Shown in pieces: positions 9,901-21,812 of a stretch of 21,948 nucleotides of DNA. The stretch lies in NCBI GenBank assembly GCA_900893395.1, contig CAAHFI010649196.1, positions 1-21,948 on the forward strand. Reading direction: 5' to 3'. Numbering within the stretch: the stretch's first letter is position 1; each line of letters begins with the position of its first letter. The DNA is from Euglena gracilis. Taxonomy: Eukaryota; Euglenozoa; Euglenophyceae; Euglenales; Euglenaceae. Under the pieces are notes generated by a model, which worked only from the letters and a program-made list of their open reading frames with translations, was not told where the DNA came from and did not search any database. The translations under genes were made by a program, and so were the position numbers.

Positions 9901-12900
9901 ACGGACGCCCCAAAAACGTCATTTTTCGGCATTTTCGGCCGAAATCGGCTGCGCGGCGCTCCAAAAACGAGCGCTCTGCCCCGGCTAGAGGTCGGCGATC
10001 CTTTACCTAATTGTTGCGAAGGGCGGCGGGCGGACAGGCGCAATTTTGCCCGCGGCGGGCGTGCGTAAAACGCAGCAGTTACCGCCCGGGAGGCGCAAAA
10101 TAGCACGTTTGGTAACGGACGCCCCAAAAACGTCATTTTTCGGCATTTTCGGCCGAAATCGGCTGCGCCGGCGCTCCAAAAACGAGCGCTCTGCCCCGGC
10201 TAGAGGTCGGCGATCCTTTACCTAATTGTTGCGAAGGGCGGCGGGCGGACAGGCGCAATTTTGCCCGCGGCGGGCGTGCGTAAAACGCAGCAGTTACCGC
10301 CCGGGAGGCGCAAAATAGCACGTAACGGACGCCCCAAAAACGTCATTTTTCGGCATTTTCGGCCGAAATCGGCTGCGCCGGCGCTCCAAAAACGAGCGCT
10401 CTGCCCCGGCTAGAGGTCGGCGATCCTTTACCTAATTGTTGCGAAGGGCGGCGGGCGGACAGGCGCAATTTTGCCCGCGGCGGGCGTGCGTAAAACGCAG
10501 CAGTTACCGCCCGGGAGGCGCAAAATAGCACGTTTGGTAACGGACGCCCCAAAAACGTCATTTTTCGGCATTTTCGGCCGAAATCGGCTGCGCCGGCGCT
10601 CCAAAAACGAGCGCTCTGCCCCGGCTAGAGGTCGGCGATCCTTTACCTAATTGTTGCGAAGGGCGGCGGGCGGACAGGCGCAATTTTGCCCGCGGCGGGC
10701 GTGCGTAAAACGCAGCAGTTACCGCCCGGGAGGCGCAAAATAGCACGTAAGTAACGGACGCCCCAAAAACGTCATTTTTCGGCATTTTCGGCCGAAATCG
10801 GCTGCGCCGGCGCTCCAAAAACGAGCGCTCTGCCCCGGCTAGAGGTCGGCGATCCTTTACCTAATTGTTGCGAAGGGCGGCGGGCGGACAGGCGCAATTT
10901 TGCCCGCGGCGGGCGTGCGTAAAACGCAGCAGTTACCGCCCGGGAGGCGCAAAATAGCACGTTTGGTAACGGACGCCCCAAAAACGTCATTTTTCGGCAT
11001 TTTCGGCCGAAATCGGCTGCGCCGGCGCTCCAAAAACGAGCGCTCTGCCCCGGCTAGAGGTCGGCGATCCTTTACCTAATTGTTGCGAAGGGCGGCGGGC
11101 GGATAGGCGCAATTTTGCCCGCGGCGGGCGTGCGTAAAACGCAGCAGTTACCGCCCGGGAGGCGCAAAATAGCACGTTTGGTAACGGACGCCCCAAAAAC
11201 GTCATTTTTCGGCATTTTCGGCCGAAATCGGCTGCGCCGGCGCTCCAAAAACGAGCGCTCTGCCCCGGCTAGAGGTCGGCGATCCTTTACCTAATTGTTG
11301 CGAAGGGCGGCGGGCGGACAGGCGCAATTTTGCCCGCGGCGGGCGTGCGTAAAACGCAGCAGTTACCGCCCGGGAGGCGCAAAATAGCACGTTTGGTAAC
11401 GGACGCCCCAAAAACGTCATTTTTCGGCATTTTCGGCCGAAATCGGCTGCGCCGGCGCTCCAAAAACGAGCGCTCTGCCCCGGCTAGAGGTCGGCGATCC
11501 TTTACCTAATTGTTGCGAAGGGCGGCGGGCGGACAGGCGCAATTTTGCCCGCGGCGGGCGTGCGTAAAACGCAGCAGTTACCGCCCGGGAGGCGCAAAAT
11601 AGCACGTAACGGACGCCCCAAAAACGTCATTTTTCGGCATTTTCGGCCGAAATCGGCTGCGCCGGCGCTCCAAAAACGAGCGCTCTGCCCCGGCTAGAGG
11701 TCGGCGATCCTTTACCTAATTGTTGCGAAGGGCGGCGGGCGGACAGGCGCAATTTTGCCCGCGGCGGGCGTGCGTAAAACGCAGCAGTTACCGCCCGGGA
11801 GGCGCAAAATAGCACGTTTGGTAACGGACGCCCCAAAAACGTCATTTTTCGGCATTTTCGGCCGAAATCGGCTGCGCCGGCGCTCCAAAAACGAGCGCTC
11901 TGCCCCGGCTAGAGGTCGGCGATCCTTTACCTAATTGTTGCGAAGGGCGGCGGGCGGATAGGCGCAATTTTGCCCGCGGCGGGCGTGCGTAAAACGCAGC
12001 AGTTACCGCCCGGGAGGCGCAAAATAGCACGTTTGGTAACGGACGCCCCAAAAACGTCATTTTTCGGCATTTTCGGCCGAAATCGGCTGCGCCGGCGCTC
12101 CAAAAACGAGCGCTCTGCCCCGGCTAGAGGTCGGCGATCCTTTACCTAATTGTTGCGAAGGGCGGCGGGCGGACAGGCGCAATTTTGCCCGCGGCGGGCG
12201 TGCGTAAAACGCAGCAGTTACCGCCCGGGAGGCGCAAAATAGCACGTTTGGTAACGGACGCCCCAAAAACGTCATTTTTCGGCATTTTCGGCCGAAATCG
12301 GCTGCGCCGGCGCTCCAAAAACGAGCGCTCTGCCCCGGCTAGAGGTCGGCGATCCTTTACCTAATTGTTGCGAAGGGCGGCGGGCGGACAGGCGCAATTT
12401 TGCCCGCGGCGGGCGTGCGTAAAACGCAGCAGTTACCGCCCGGGAGGCGCAAAATAGCACGTTTGGTAACGGACGCCCCAAAAACGTCATTTTTCGGCAT
12501 TTTCGGCCGAAATCGGCTGCGCCGGCGCTCCAAAAACGAGCGCTCTGCCCCGGCTAGAGGTCGGCGATCCTTTACCTATTGTTGCGAAGGGCGGCGGGCG
12601 GACAGGCGCAATTTTGCCCGCGGCGGGCGTGCGTAAAACGCAGCAGTTACCGCCCGGGAGGCGCAAAATAGCACGTAACGGACGCCCCAAAAACGTCATT
12701 TTTCGGCATTTTCGGCCGAAATCGGCTGCGCCGGCGCTCCAAAAACGAGCGCTCTGCCCCGGCTAGAGGTCGGCGATCCTTTACCTAATTGTTGCGAAGG
12801 GCGGCGGGCGGACAGGCGCAATTTTGCCCGCGGCGGGCGTGCGTAAAACGCAGCAGTTACCGCCCGGGAGGCGCAAAATAGCACGTTTGGTAACGGACGC

Positions 12901-15124
12901 CCCAAAAACGTCATTTTTCGGCATTTTCGGCCGAAATCGGCTGCGCCGGCGCTCCAAAAACGAGCGCTCTGCCCCGGCTAGAGGTCGGCGATCCTTTACC
13001 TAATTGTTGCGAAGGGCGGCGGGCGGACAGGCGCAATTTTGCCCGCGGCGGGCGTGCGTAAAACGCAGCAGTTACCGCCCGGGAGGCGCAAAATAGCACG
13101 TTTGGTAACGGACGCCCCAAAAACGTCATTTTTCGGCATTTTCGGCCGAAATCGGCCGCCGGCGCTCCAAAAACGAGCGCTCTGCCCCGGCTAGAGGTCG
13201 GCGATCCTTTACCTAATTGTTGCGAAGGGCGGCGGGCGGACAGGCGCAATTTTGCCCGGCGGGCGTGCGTAAAACGCAGCGTTACCGCCCGGGAGGCGCA
13301 AAATAGCACGTTTGGTAACGGACGCCCCAAAAACGTCATTTTTCGGCATTTTCGGCCGAAATCGGCTGCGCCGGCGCTCCAAAAACGAGCGCTCTGCCCC
13401 GGCTAGAGGTCGGCGATCCTTTACCTAATTGTTGCGAAGGGCGGCGGGCGGACAGGCGCAATTTTGCCCGCGGCGGGCGTGCGTAAAACGCAGCAGTTAC
13501 CGCCCGGGAGGCGCAAAATAGCACTTTGGTAACGGCCGAAAAACGTCATTTTTCGGTCATTTTCGGCCGAAATCGGCGCGCGCGCTCCAAAAACGAGCGC
13601 TCTGCCCCGGCTAGAGGTCGGCGATCCTTTACCTAATTGTTGCGAAGGGCGGCGGGCGGACAGGCGCAATTTTGCCCGCGGCGGGCGTGCGTAAAACGCA
13701 GCAGTTACCGCCCGGGAGGCGCAAAATAGCACTTTGGTAACGGACGCCCCAAAAACGTCATTTTTCGGTCATTTTCGGCCGAAATCGGCTGCGCCGGCGC
13801 TCCAAAAACGAGCGCTCTGCCCCGGCTAGAGGTCGGCGATCCTTTACCTGAATTGTTGCGAAGGGCGGCGGGCGGACAGGCGCAATTTTGCCCGCGGCGG
13901 GCGTGCGTAAAACGCAGCAGTTACCGCCCGGGAGGCGCAAAATAGCACTTTGGTAACGGACGCCCCAAAAACGTCATTTTTCGGTCATTTTCGGCCGAAA
14001 TCGGCGCGCCGGCGCTCCAAAAACGAGCGCTCTGCCCCGGCTAGAGGTCGGCGATCCTTTACCTGATTGTTGCGAAGGGCGGCGGGCGGACAGGCGCAAT
14101 TTTGCCCGCGGCGGGCGTGCGTAAAACGCAGCAGTTACCGCCCGGGAGGCGCAAAATAGCACTTTGTAACGGACGCCCCAAAAACGTCATTTTTCGGCAT
14201 TTTCGGCCGAAATCGGCTGCGCCGGCGCTCCAAAAACGAGCGCTCTGCCCCGGCTAGAGGTCGGCGATCCTTTACCTAATTGTTGCGAAGGGCGGCGGGC
14301 GGACAGGCGCAATTTTGCCCGCGGCGGGCGTGCGTAAAACGCAGCAGTTACCGCCCGGGAGGCGCAAAATAGCACTTTGGTAACGGACGCCCCAAAAACG
14401 TCATTTTTCGGTCATTTTCGGCCGAAATCGGCTGCGCCGGCGCTCCAAAAACGAGCGCTCTGCCCCGGCTAGAGGTCGGCGATCCTTTACCTGAATTGTT
14501 GCGAAGGGCGGCGGGCGGACAGGCGCAATTTTGCCTGCGGCGGGCGTGCGTAAAACGCAGCAGTTACCGCCGGGAGGCGCAAAATAGCACTTTGGTAACG
14601 GACGCCCCAAAAACGTCATTTTTCGGTCATTTTCGGCCGAAATCGGCTGCGCCGGCGCTCCAAAAACGAGCGCTCTGCCCCGGCTAGAGGTCGGCGATCC
14701 TTTACCTGAATTGTTGCGAAGGGCGGCGGCGGACAGGCGCAATTTTGCCCGCGGCGGGCGTGCGTAAAACGCAGCAGTTACCGCCCGGGAGGCGCAAAAT
14801 AGCACTTTGGTAACGGACGCCCCAAAAACGTCATTTTTCGGTCATTTTCGGCCGAAATCGGCCGCGGCGCTCCAAAAACGAGCGCTCTGCCCCGGCTAGA
14901 GGTCGGCGATCCTTTACCTAATTGTTGCGAAGGGCGGCGGGCGGACAGGCGCAATTTTGCCGCGGCGGGCGTGCGTAAAACGCAGCAGTTACCGCCCGGG
15001 AGGCGCAAAATAGCACTTTGGTAACGGACGCCCCAAAAACGTCATTTTTCGGTCATTTTCGGCCGAAATGCCGCGCGCTCCAAAAACGAGCGCTCTGCCC
15101 CGGCTAGAGGTCGGCGATCCTTTA

Positions 15125-15141
15125 CCTGATTGTTGCGAAGG
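15125..15141 (-). other. CENP-B-box-like word, domain C form (8 of 9 essential bases)
   Basis: On the plus strand this site reads ACCTGATTGTTGCGAAG, and on the minus strand CTTCGCAACAATCAGGT. Compared with NTTCGNNNNANNCGGGN, eight of the nine fixed positions match in the right spacing; only the second base of CGGG differs. The same word recurs in most domain C units, for example near 14065, 15340, 15550, 15980, 16195, 16620, 17035, 17460, 18310, 18520 and 20410. Some neighbours carry short indels that break the spacing. This is a resemblance only; CENP-B is known from mammals, and related pogo-transposase-derived proteins occur elsewhere. Confidence 0.35.
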
Positions 15142-18100
15142 GCGGCGGGCGGACAGGCGCAATTTTGCCCGCGGCGGGCGTGCGTAAAACGCAGCAGTTA
15201 CCGCCCGGGAGGCGCAAAATAGCACTTTGTAACGGACGCCCCAAAAACGTCATTTTTCGGTCATTTTCGGCCGAAATCGGCTGCGCGCGCTCCAAAAACG
15301 AGCGCTCTGCCCCGGCTAGAGGTCGGCGATCCTTTACCTGATTGTTGCGAAGGGCGGCGGGCGGAGGCGCAATTTTGCCCGCGGCGGGCGTGCGTAAAAC
15401 GCAGCAGTTACCGCCCGGGAGGCGCAAAATAGCACTTTGTAACGGACGCCCCAAAAACGTCATTTTTCGGTCATTTTCGGCCGAAATCGGCTGCGCCGGC
15501 GCTCCAAAAACGAGCGCTCTGCCCCGGCTAGAGGTCGGCGATCCTTTACCTGATTGTTGCGAAGGGCGGCGGGCGGACAGGCGCAATTTTGCCCGCGGCG
15601 GGCGTGCGTAAAACGCAGCAGTTACCGCCCGGGAGGCGCAAAATAGCACTTTGGTAACGGACGCCCCAAAAACGTCATTTTTCGGTCATTTTCGGCCGAA
15701 ATCGGCCGCGCCGGCGCTCCAAAAACGAGCGCTCTGCCCCGGCTAGAGGTCGGCGATCCTTTACCTATTGTTGCGAAGGGCGGCGGGCGGACAGGCGCAA
15801 TTTTGCCCGCGGCGGGCGTGCGTAAAACGCAGCAGTTACCGCCCGGGAGGCGCAAAATAGCACTTTGGTAACGGACGCCCAAAAAACGTCATTTTTCGGT
15901 CATTTTCGGCCGAAATCGGCCGCGCCGGCGCTCCAAAAACGAGCGCTCTGCCCCGGCTAGAGGTCGGCGATCCTTTACCTGATTGTTGCGAAGGGCGGCG
16001 GGCGGACAGGCGCAATTTTGCCCGCGGCGGGCGTGCGTAAAACGCAGCAGTTACCGCCCGGGAGGCGCAAAATAGCACTTTGGTAACGGACGCCCCAAAA
16101 AACGTCATTTTTCGGTCATTTTCGGCCGAAATCGGCCGCGCCGGCGCTCAAAAACGAGCGCTCTGCCCCGGCTAGAGGTCGGCGATCCTTTACCTGATTG
16201 TTGCGAAGGGCGGCGGGCGGACAGGCGCAATTTTGCCGCGGCGGGCGTGCGTAAAACGCAGCAGTTACCGCCCGGGAGGCGCAAAATAGCACTTTGGTAA
16301 CGGACGCCCCAAAAACGTCATTTTTCGGTCATTTTCGGCCGAAATCGGCCGCGCCGCGCTCCAAAAACGAGCGCTCTGCCCCGGCTAGAGGTCGGCGATC
16401 CTTTACCTGTTGTTGCGAAGGGCGGCGGGCGGACAGGCGCAATTTTGCCCGCGGCGGGCGTGCGTAAAACGCAGCAGTTACCGCCGGGAGGCGCAAAATA
16501 GCACTTTGGTAACGGACGCCCCAAAAACGTCATTTTTCGGTCATTTTCGGCCGAAATCGGCCGCGGCGCTCCAAAAACGAGCGCTCTGCCCCGGCTAGAG
16601 GTCGGCGATCCTTTACCTGATTGTTGCGAAGGGCGGCGGGCGGACAGGCGCAATTTTGCCCGCGGCGGGCGTGCGTAAAACGCAGCAGTTACCGCCCGGG
16701 AGGCGCAAAATAGCACTTGGTAACGGACGCCCAAAAACGTCATTTTTCGGTCATTTTCGGCCGAAATCGGCCGCGCGCTCCAAAAACGAGCGCTCTGCCC
16801 CGGCTAGAGGTCGGCGATCCTTTACCTGATTGTTGCGAAGGGCGGCGGGCGGACAGGCGCAATTTTGCCCGCGGCGGGCGTAAAACGCAGCAGTTACCGC
16901 CCGGGAGGCGCAAAATAGCACTTGGTAACGGACGCCCCAAAAACGTCATTTTTCGGTCATTTTCGGCCGAAATCGGCCGCGCGGCGCTCCAAAAACGAGC
17001 GCTCTGCCCCGGCTAGAGGTCGGCGATCCTTTACCTGATTGTTGCGAAGGGCGGCGGGCGGACGGCGCAATTTTGCCCGCGGCGGGCGTGCGTAAAACGC
17101 AGCAGTTACCGCCCGGGAGGCGCAAAATAGCACTTTGGTAACGGACGCCCAAAAACGTCATTTTTGGCATTTTCGGCCGAAATCGGCCGCGCCGGCGCTC
17201 CAAAAACGAGCGCTCTGCCCCGGCTAGAGGTCGGCGATCCTTTACCTATTGTTGCGAAGGGCGGCGGGCGGACAGGCGCAATTTTGCCCGCGGCGGGCGT
17301 GCGTAAAACGCAGCAGTTACCGCCCGGGAGGCGCAAAATAGCACTTTGGAACGGACGCCCCAAAAACGTCATTTTTCGGTCATTTTCGGCCGAAATCGGC
17401 TGCGCCGGCGCTCCAAAAACGAGCGCTTTGCCCCGGCTAGAGGTCGGCGATCCTTTACCTGATTGTTGCGAAGGGCGGCGGGCGGACAGGCGCAATTTTG
17501 CCCGCGGCGGGCGTGCGTAAAACGCAGCAGTTACCGCCCGGGAGGCGCAAAATAGCACTTTGGTAACGGACGCCCCAAAAACGTCATTTTTCGGTCATTT
17601 TCGGCCGAAATCGGCTGCGCCGGCGCTCCAAAAACGAGCGCTCTGCCCCGGCTAGAGGTCGGCGATCCTTTACCTGATTGTTGCGAAGGGCGGCGGGCGG
17701 ACAGGCGCAATTTTGCCCGCGGCGGGCGTGCGTAAAACGCAGCAGTTACCGCCCGGGAGGCGCAAAATAGCACTTTGGTAACGGACGCCCCAAAAACGTC
17801 ATTTTTCGGTCATTTTCGGCCGAAATTGGCGCGCCGGCGCTCCAAAAACGAGCGCTCTGCCCCGGCTAGAGGTCGGCGATCCTTTACCTGTTGTTGCGAA
17901 GGGCGGCGGGCGGACAGGCGCAATTTTGCCGCGGCGGGCGTGCGTAAAACGCAGCAGTTACCGCCCGGGAGGCGCAAAATAGCACTTTGGTAACGGACGC
18001 CCAAAAACGTCATTTTTCGGTCATTTTCGGCCGAAAATCGGCCCGGCGCTCCAAAAACGAGCGCTCTGCCCCGGCTAGAGGTCGGCGATCCTTTACCTGA

Positions 18101-21100
18101 TTGCGAAGGGCGGCGGGCGGACAGGCGCAATTTTGCCCGCGGCGGGCGTGCGTAAAACGCAGCAGTTACCGCCCGGGAGGCGCAAAATAGCACTTTGGTA
18201 ACGGACGCCCCAAAAAACGTCATTTTTCGGTCATTTTCGGCCGAAATCGGCTGCGCCGGCGCTCCAAAAACGAGCGCTCTGCCCCGGCTAGAGGTCGGCG
18301 ATCCTTTACCTGATTGTTGCGAAGGGCGGCGGGCGGACAGGCGCAATTTTGCCCGCGGCGGGCGTGCGTAAAACGCAGCAGTTACCGCCCGGGAGGCGCA
18401 AAATAGCACTTGGTAACGGACGCCCCAAAAACGTCATTTTTCGGTCATTTTCGGCCGAAATTGGCCGCGCCGGCGCTCCAAAAACGAGCGCTCTGCCCCG
18501 GCTAGAGGTCGGCGATCCTTTACCTGATTGTTGCGAAGGGCGGCGGGCGGACAGGCGCAATTTTGCCCGCGGCGGGCGTGCGTAAAACGCAGCAGTTACC
18601 GCCCGGGAGGCGCAAAATAGCACTTGGTAACGGACGCCCAAAAAACGTCATTTTTCGGTCATTTTCGGCCGAAATCGGCGCGTCGGCGCTCCAAAAACGA
18701 GCGCTCTGCCCCGGCTAGAGGTCGGCGATCCTTTACCTGATTGTTGCGAAGGGCGGCGGGCGGACAGGCGCAATTTTGCCCGCGGCGGGCGTGCGTAAAA
18801 CGCAGCAGTTACCGCCCGGGAGGCGCAAAATAGCACGGAACGGACGCCCCAAAAAACGTCATTTTTCGGTCATTTTCGGCCGAAATCGGCCGCGGCGCTC
18901 CAAAAACGAGCGCTCTGCCCCGGCTAGAGGTCGGCGATCCTTTACCTGATTGTTGCGAAGGGCGGCGGGCGGACAGGCGCAATTTTGCCCGCGGCGGGCG
19001 TGCGTAAAACGCAGCAGTTACCGCCCGGGAGGCGCAAAATAGCACGGTAACGGACGCCCCCAAAAAACGTCATTTTTCGGTCATTTTCGGCCGAAATCGG
19101 CTGCGCGGCGAAAAACGAGCGCTCTGCCCCGGCTAGAGGTCGGCGATCCTTTACCTGATTGTTGCGAAGGGCGGCGGGCGGACAGGCGCAATTTTGCCCG
19201 CGGCGGGCGTGCGTAAAACGCAGCAGTTACCGCCGGGAGCGCAAAATAGCACGTTGGCGAACGGACGCCCCAAAAACGTCATTTTTCGGTCATTTTCGGC
19301 CGAAATCGGCTGCGCGGCGCTCCAAAAACGAGCGCTCTGCCCCGGCTAGAGGTCGGCGATCCTTTACCTGATTGTTGCGAAGGGCGGCGGGCGGACAGGC
19401 GCAATTTTGCCCGCGGCGGGCGTGCGTAAAACGCAGCAGTTACCGCCGGGAGGCGCAAAATAGCACTTTGTAACGGACGCCCCAAAAACGTCATTTTTCG
19501 GATTTTCGGCCGAAATCGGCGCGTCTCCAAAAACGAGCGCTCTGCCCCGGCTAGAGGTCGGCGATCCTTTACCTGATTGTTGCGAAGGGCGGCGGGCGGA
19601 CAGGCGCAATTTTGCCCGCGCGGGCGTGCGTAAAACGCAGCAGTTACCGCCCGGGAGGCGCAAAATAGCACTTTGGTAACGGACGCCCAAAAAACGTCAT
19701 TTTTCGGTCATTTTCGGCCGAAATCGGCGCGCTCCAAAAACGAGCGCTCTGCCCCGGCTAGAGGTCGGCGATCCTTTACCTGATTGTTGCGAAGGGCGGC
19801 GGGCGGACAGGCGCAATTTTGCCCGCGGCGGGCGTGCGTAAAACGCAGCAGTTACCGCCCGGGAGGCGCAAAATAGCACTTTGGTAACGGACGCCCAAAA
19901 AACGTCATTTTTCGGTCATTTTCGGCCGAAATCGGCTGCGCCGGCGCTCCAAAAACGAGCGCTCTGCCCCGGCTAGAGGTCGGCGATCCTTTACCTGTTG
20001 TTGCGAAGGGCGGCGGGCGGAGGCGCAATTTTGCCCGCGGCGGGTGCGTAAAACGCAGCAGTTACCGCCCGGGAGGCGCAAAATAGCACTTTGGTAACGG
20101 ACGCCCAAAAAACGTCATTTTTCGGTCATTTTCGGCCGAAATCGGCTGCGCCGGCGCTCCAAAAACGAGCGCTCTGCCCCGGCTAGAGGTCGGCGATCCT
20201 TTACCTGTTGCGAAGGGCGGCGGCGGACAGGCGCAATTTTGCCCGCGCGGGGTGCGTAAAACGCAGCAGTTACCGCCCGGGAGGCGCAAAATAGCACTTT
20301 GGTAACGGACGCCCAAAAAACGTCATTTTTCGGTCATTTTCGGCCGAAATCGGCTGCGCCGGCGCTCCAAAAACGAGCGCTCTGCCCCGGCTAGAGGTCG
20401 GCGATCCTTTACCTGATTGTTGCGAAGGGCGGCGGGCGGACAGGCGCAATTTTGCCCGCGGCGGGCGTGCGTAAAACGCAGCAGTTACCGCCCGGGAGGC
20501 GCAAAATAGCACTTGGTAACGGACGCCCCAAAAACGTCATTTTTCGGTCATTTTCGGCCGAAATCGGCCGCGCCGGCGCTCCAAAAACGAGCGCTCTGCC
20601 CCGGCTAGAGGTCGGCGATCCTTTACCTGATTGTTGCGAAGGGCGGCGGGCGGACAGGCGCAATTTTGCCCGCGGCGGGCGTGCGTAAAACGCAGCAGTT
20701 ACCGCCCGGGAGGCGCAAAATAGCACTTGGTAACGGACGCCCCAAAAACGTCATTTTTCGGTCATTTTCGGCCGAAATCGGCGCGCCGGCGCTCCAAAAA
20801 CGAGCGCTCTGCCCCGGCTAGAGGTCGGCGATCCTTTACCTGATTGTTGCGAAGGGCGGCGGGCGGACAGGCGCAATTTTGCCCGCGGCGGGCGTGCGTA
20901 AAACGCAGCAGTTACCGCCCGGGAGGCGCAAAATAGCACTTTGGTAACGGACGCCCAAAAAACGTCATTTTTCGGTCATTTTCGGCCGAAATCGGCTGCG
21001 CCGGCGCTCCAAAAACGAGCGCTCTGCCCCGGCTAGAGGTCGGCGATCCTTTACCTGATTGTTGCGAAGGGCGGCGGGCGGACCGCAATTTTGCCCGCGG

Positions 21101-21812
21101 CGGGCGTGCGTAAAACGCAGCAGTTACCGCCCGGGAGGCGCAAAATAGCACTTTGGTAACGGACGCCCAAAAAACGTCATTTTTCGGTCATTTTCGGCCG
21201 AAATCGGCTGCGCCGGCGCTCCAAAAACGAGCGCTCTGCCCCGGCTAGAGGTCGGCGATCCTTTACCTGATGTTGCGAAGGGCGGCGGGCGGACAGGCGC
21301 AATTTTGCCCGCGGCGGGTGTGCGTAAAACGCAGCCGTTACCGCCCGGGAGGCGCAAAATAGCACTTTGGAACGGACGCCCCAAAAACGTCATTTTTCGG
21401 TCATTTTCGGCCGAAATCGGCTGCGCCGGCGCTCCAAAAACGAGCGCTCTGCCCCGGCTAGAGGTCGGCGATCCTTTACCTCTGTTGCGAAGGGCGGCGG
21501 GCGGACAGGCGCAATTTTGCCCGGCGGCGGGTGTGCGTAAAACGCAGCAGTTACCGCCCGGGAGGCGCAAAATAGCACTTTGGTAACGGACGCCCAAAAA
21601 CGTCATTTTCGGTCATTTTCGGCCGAAATCGGCTGCGCCGCGCTCCAAAAACGAGCGCTCTGCCCCGGCTAGAGGTCGGCGATCCTTTACCTGATTGTTG
21701 CGAAGGGCGGCGGGCGGACAGGCGCAATTTTGCCCGCGGCGGGTGCGTAAAACGCAGCAGTTACCGCCCGGGAGGCGCAAAATAGCACTTTGTAACGGAC
21801 GCCCCAAAAACG

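Larger units (their letters stand above)
1820..13545. repeat. Satellite domain B: homogeneous core, mixed 215/210-bp units
   Basis: There are 55 units. Boundaries run 1820, 2032, 2242, 2457, 2666, 2881, 3096, 3311, 3521, 3731, 3946, 4156, 4370, 4580, 4794, 5004, 5215, 5430, 5639, 5854, 6069, 6284, 6493, 6708, 6923, 7138, 7353, 7566, 7776, 7991, 8205, 8420, 8630, 8844, 9059, 9274, 9489, 9704, 9919, 10133, 10343, 10558, 10772, 10987, 11202, 11417, 11627, 11842, 12057, 12272, 12487, 12696, 12911, 13126, 13336. Mean spacing is 213 bp. Diagnostics are CCTAATTGTTG, CGGCATTTTCGG, and junctions CACGTTTGGTAACGG (215-bp form) or CACGTAACGG (210-bp form). The 210-bp form is commonest between about 2.2 and 5.7 kb, and the 215-bp form dominates from about 5.9 kb on. 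I found no regular higher-order period in the order of the two forms. Confidence 0.93.

Noticed and set aside
1290-21586. Plus-strand open frames of 60-118 codons
   Set aside because: They are shadows of the same repeat, occurring only where unit indels happen to keep a frame open, with no consistent start context.
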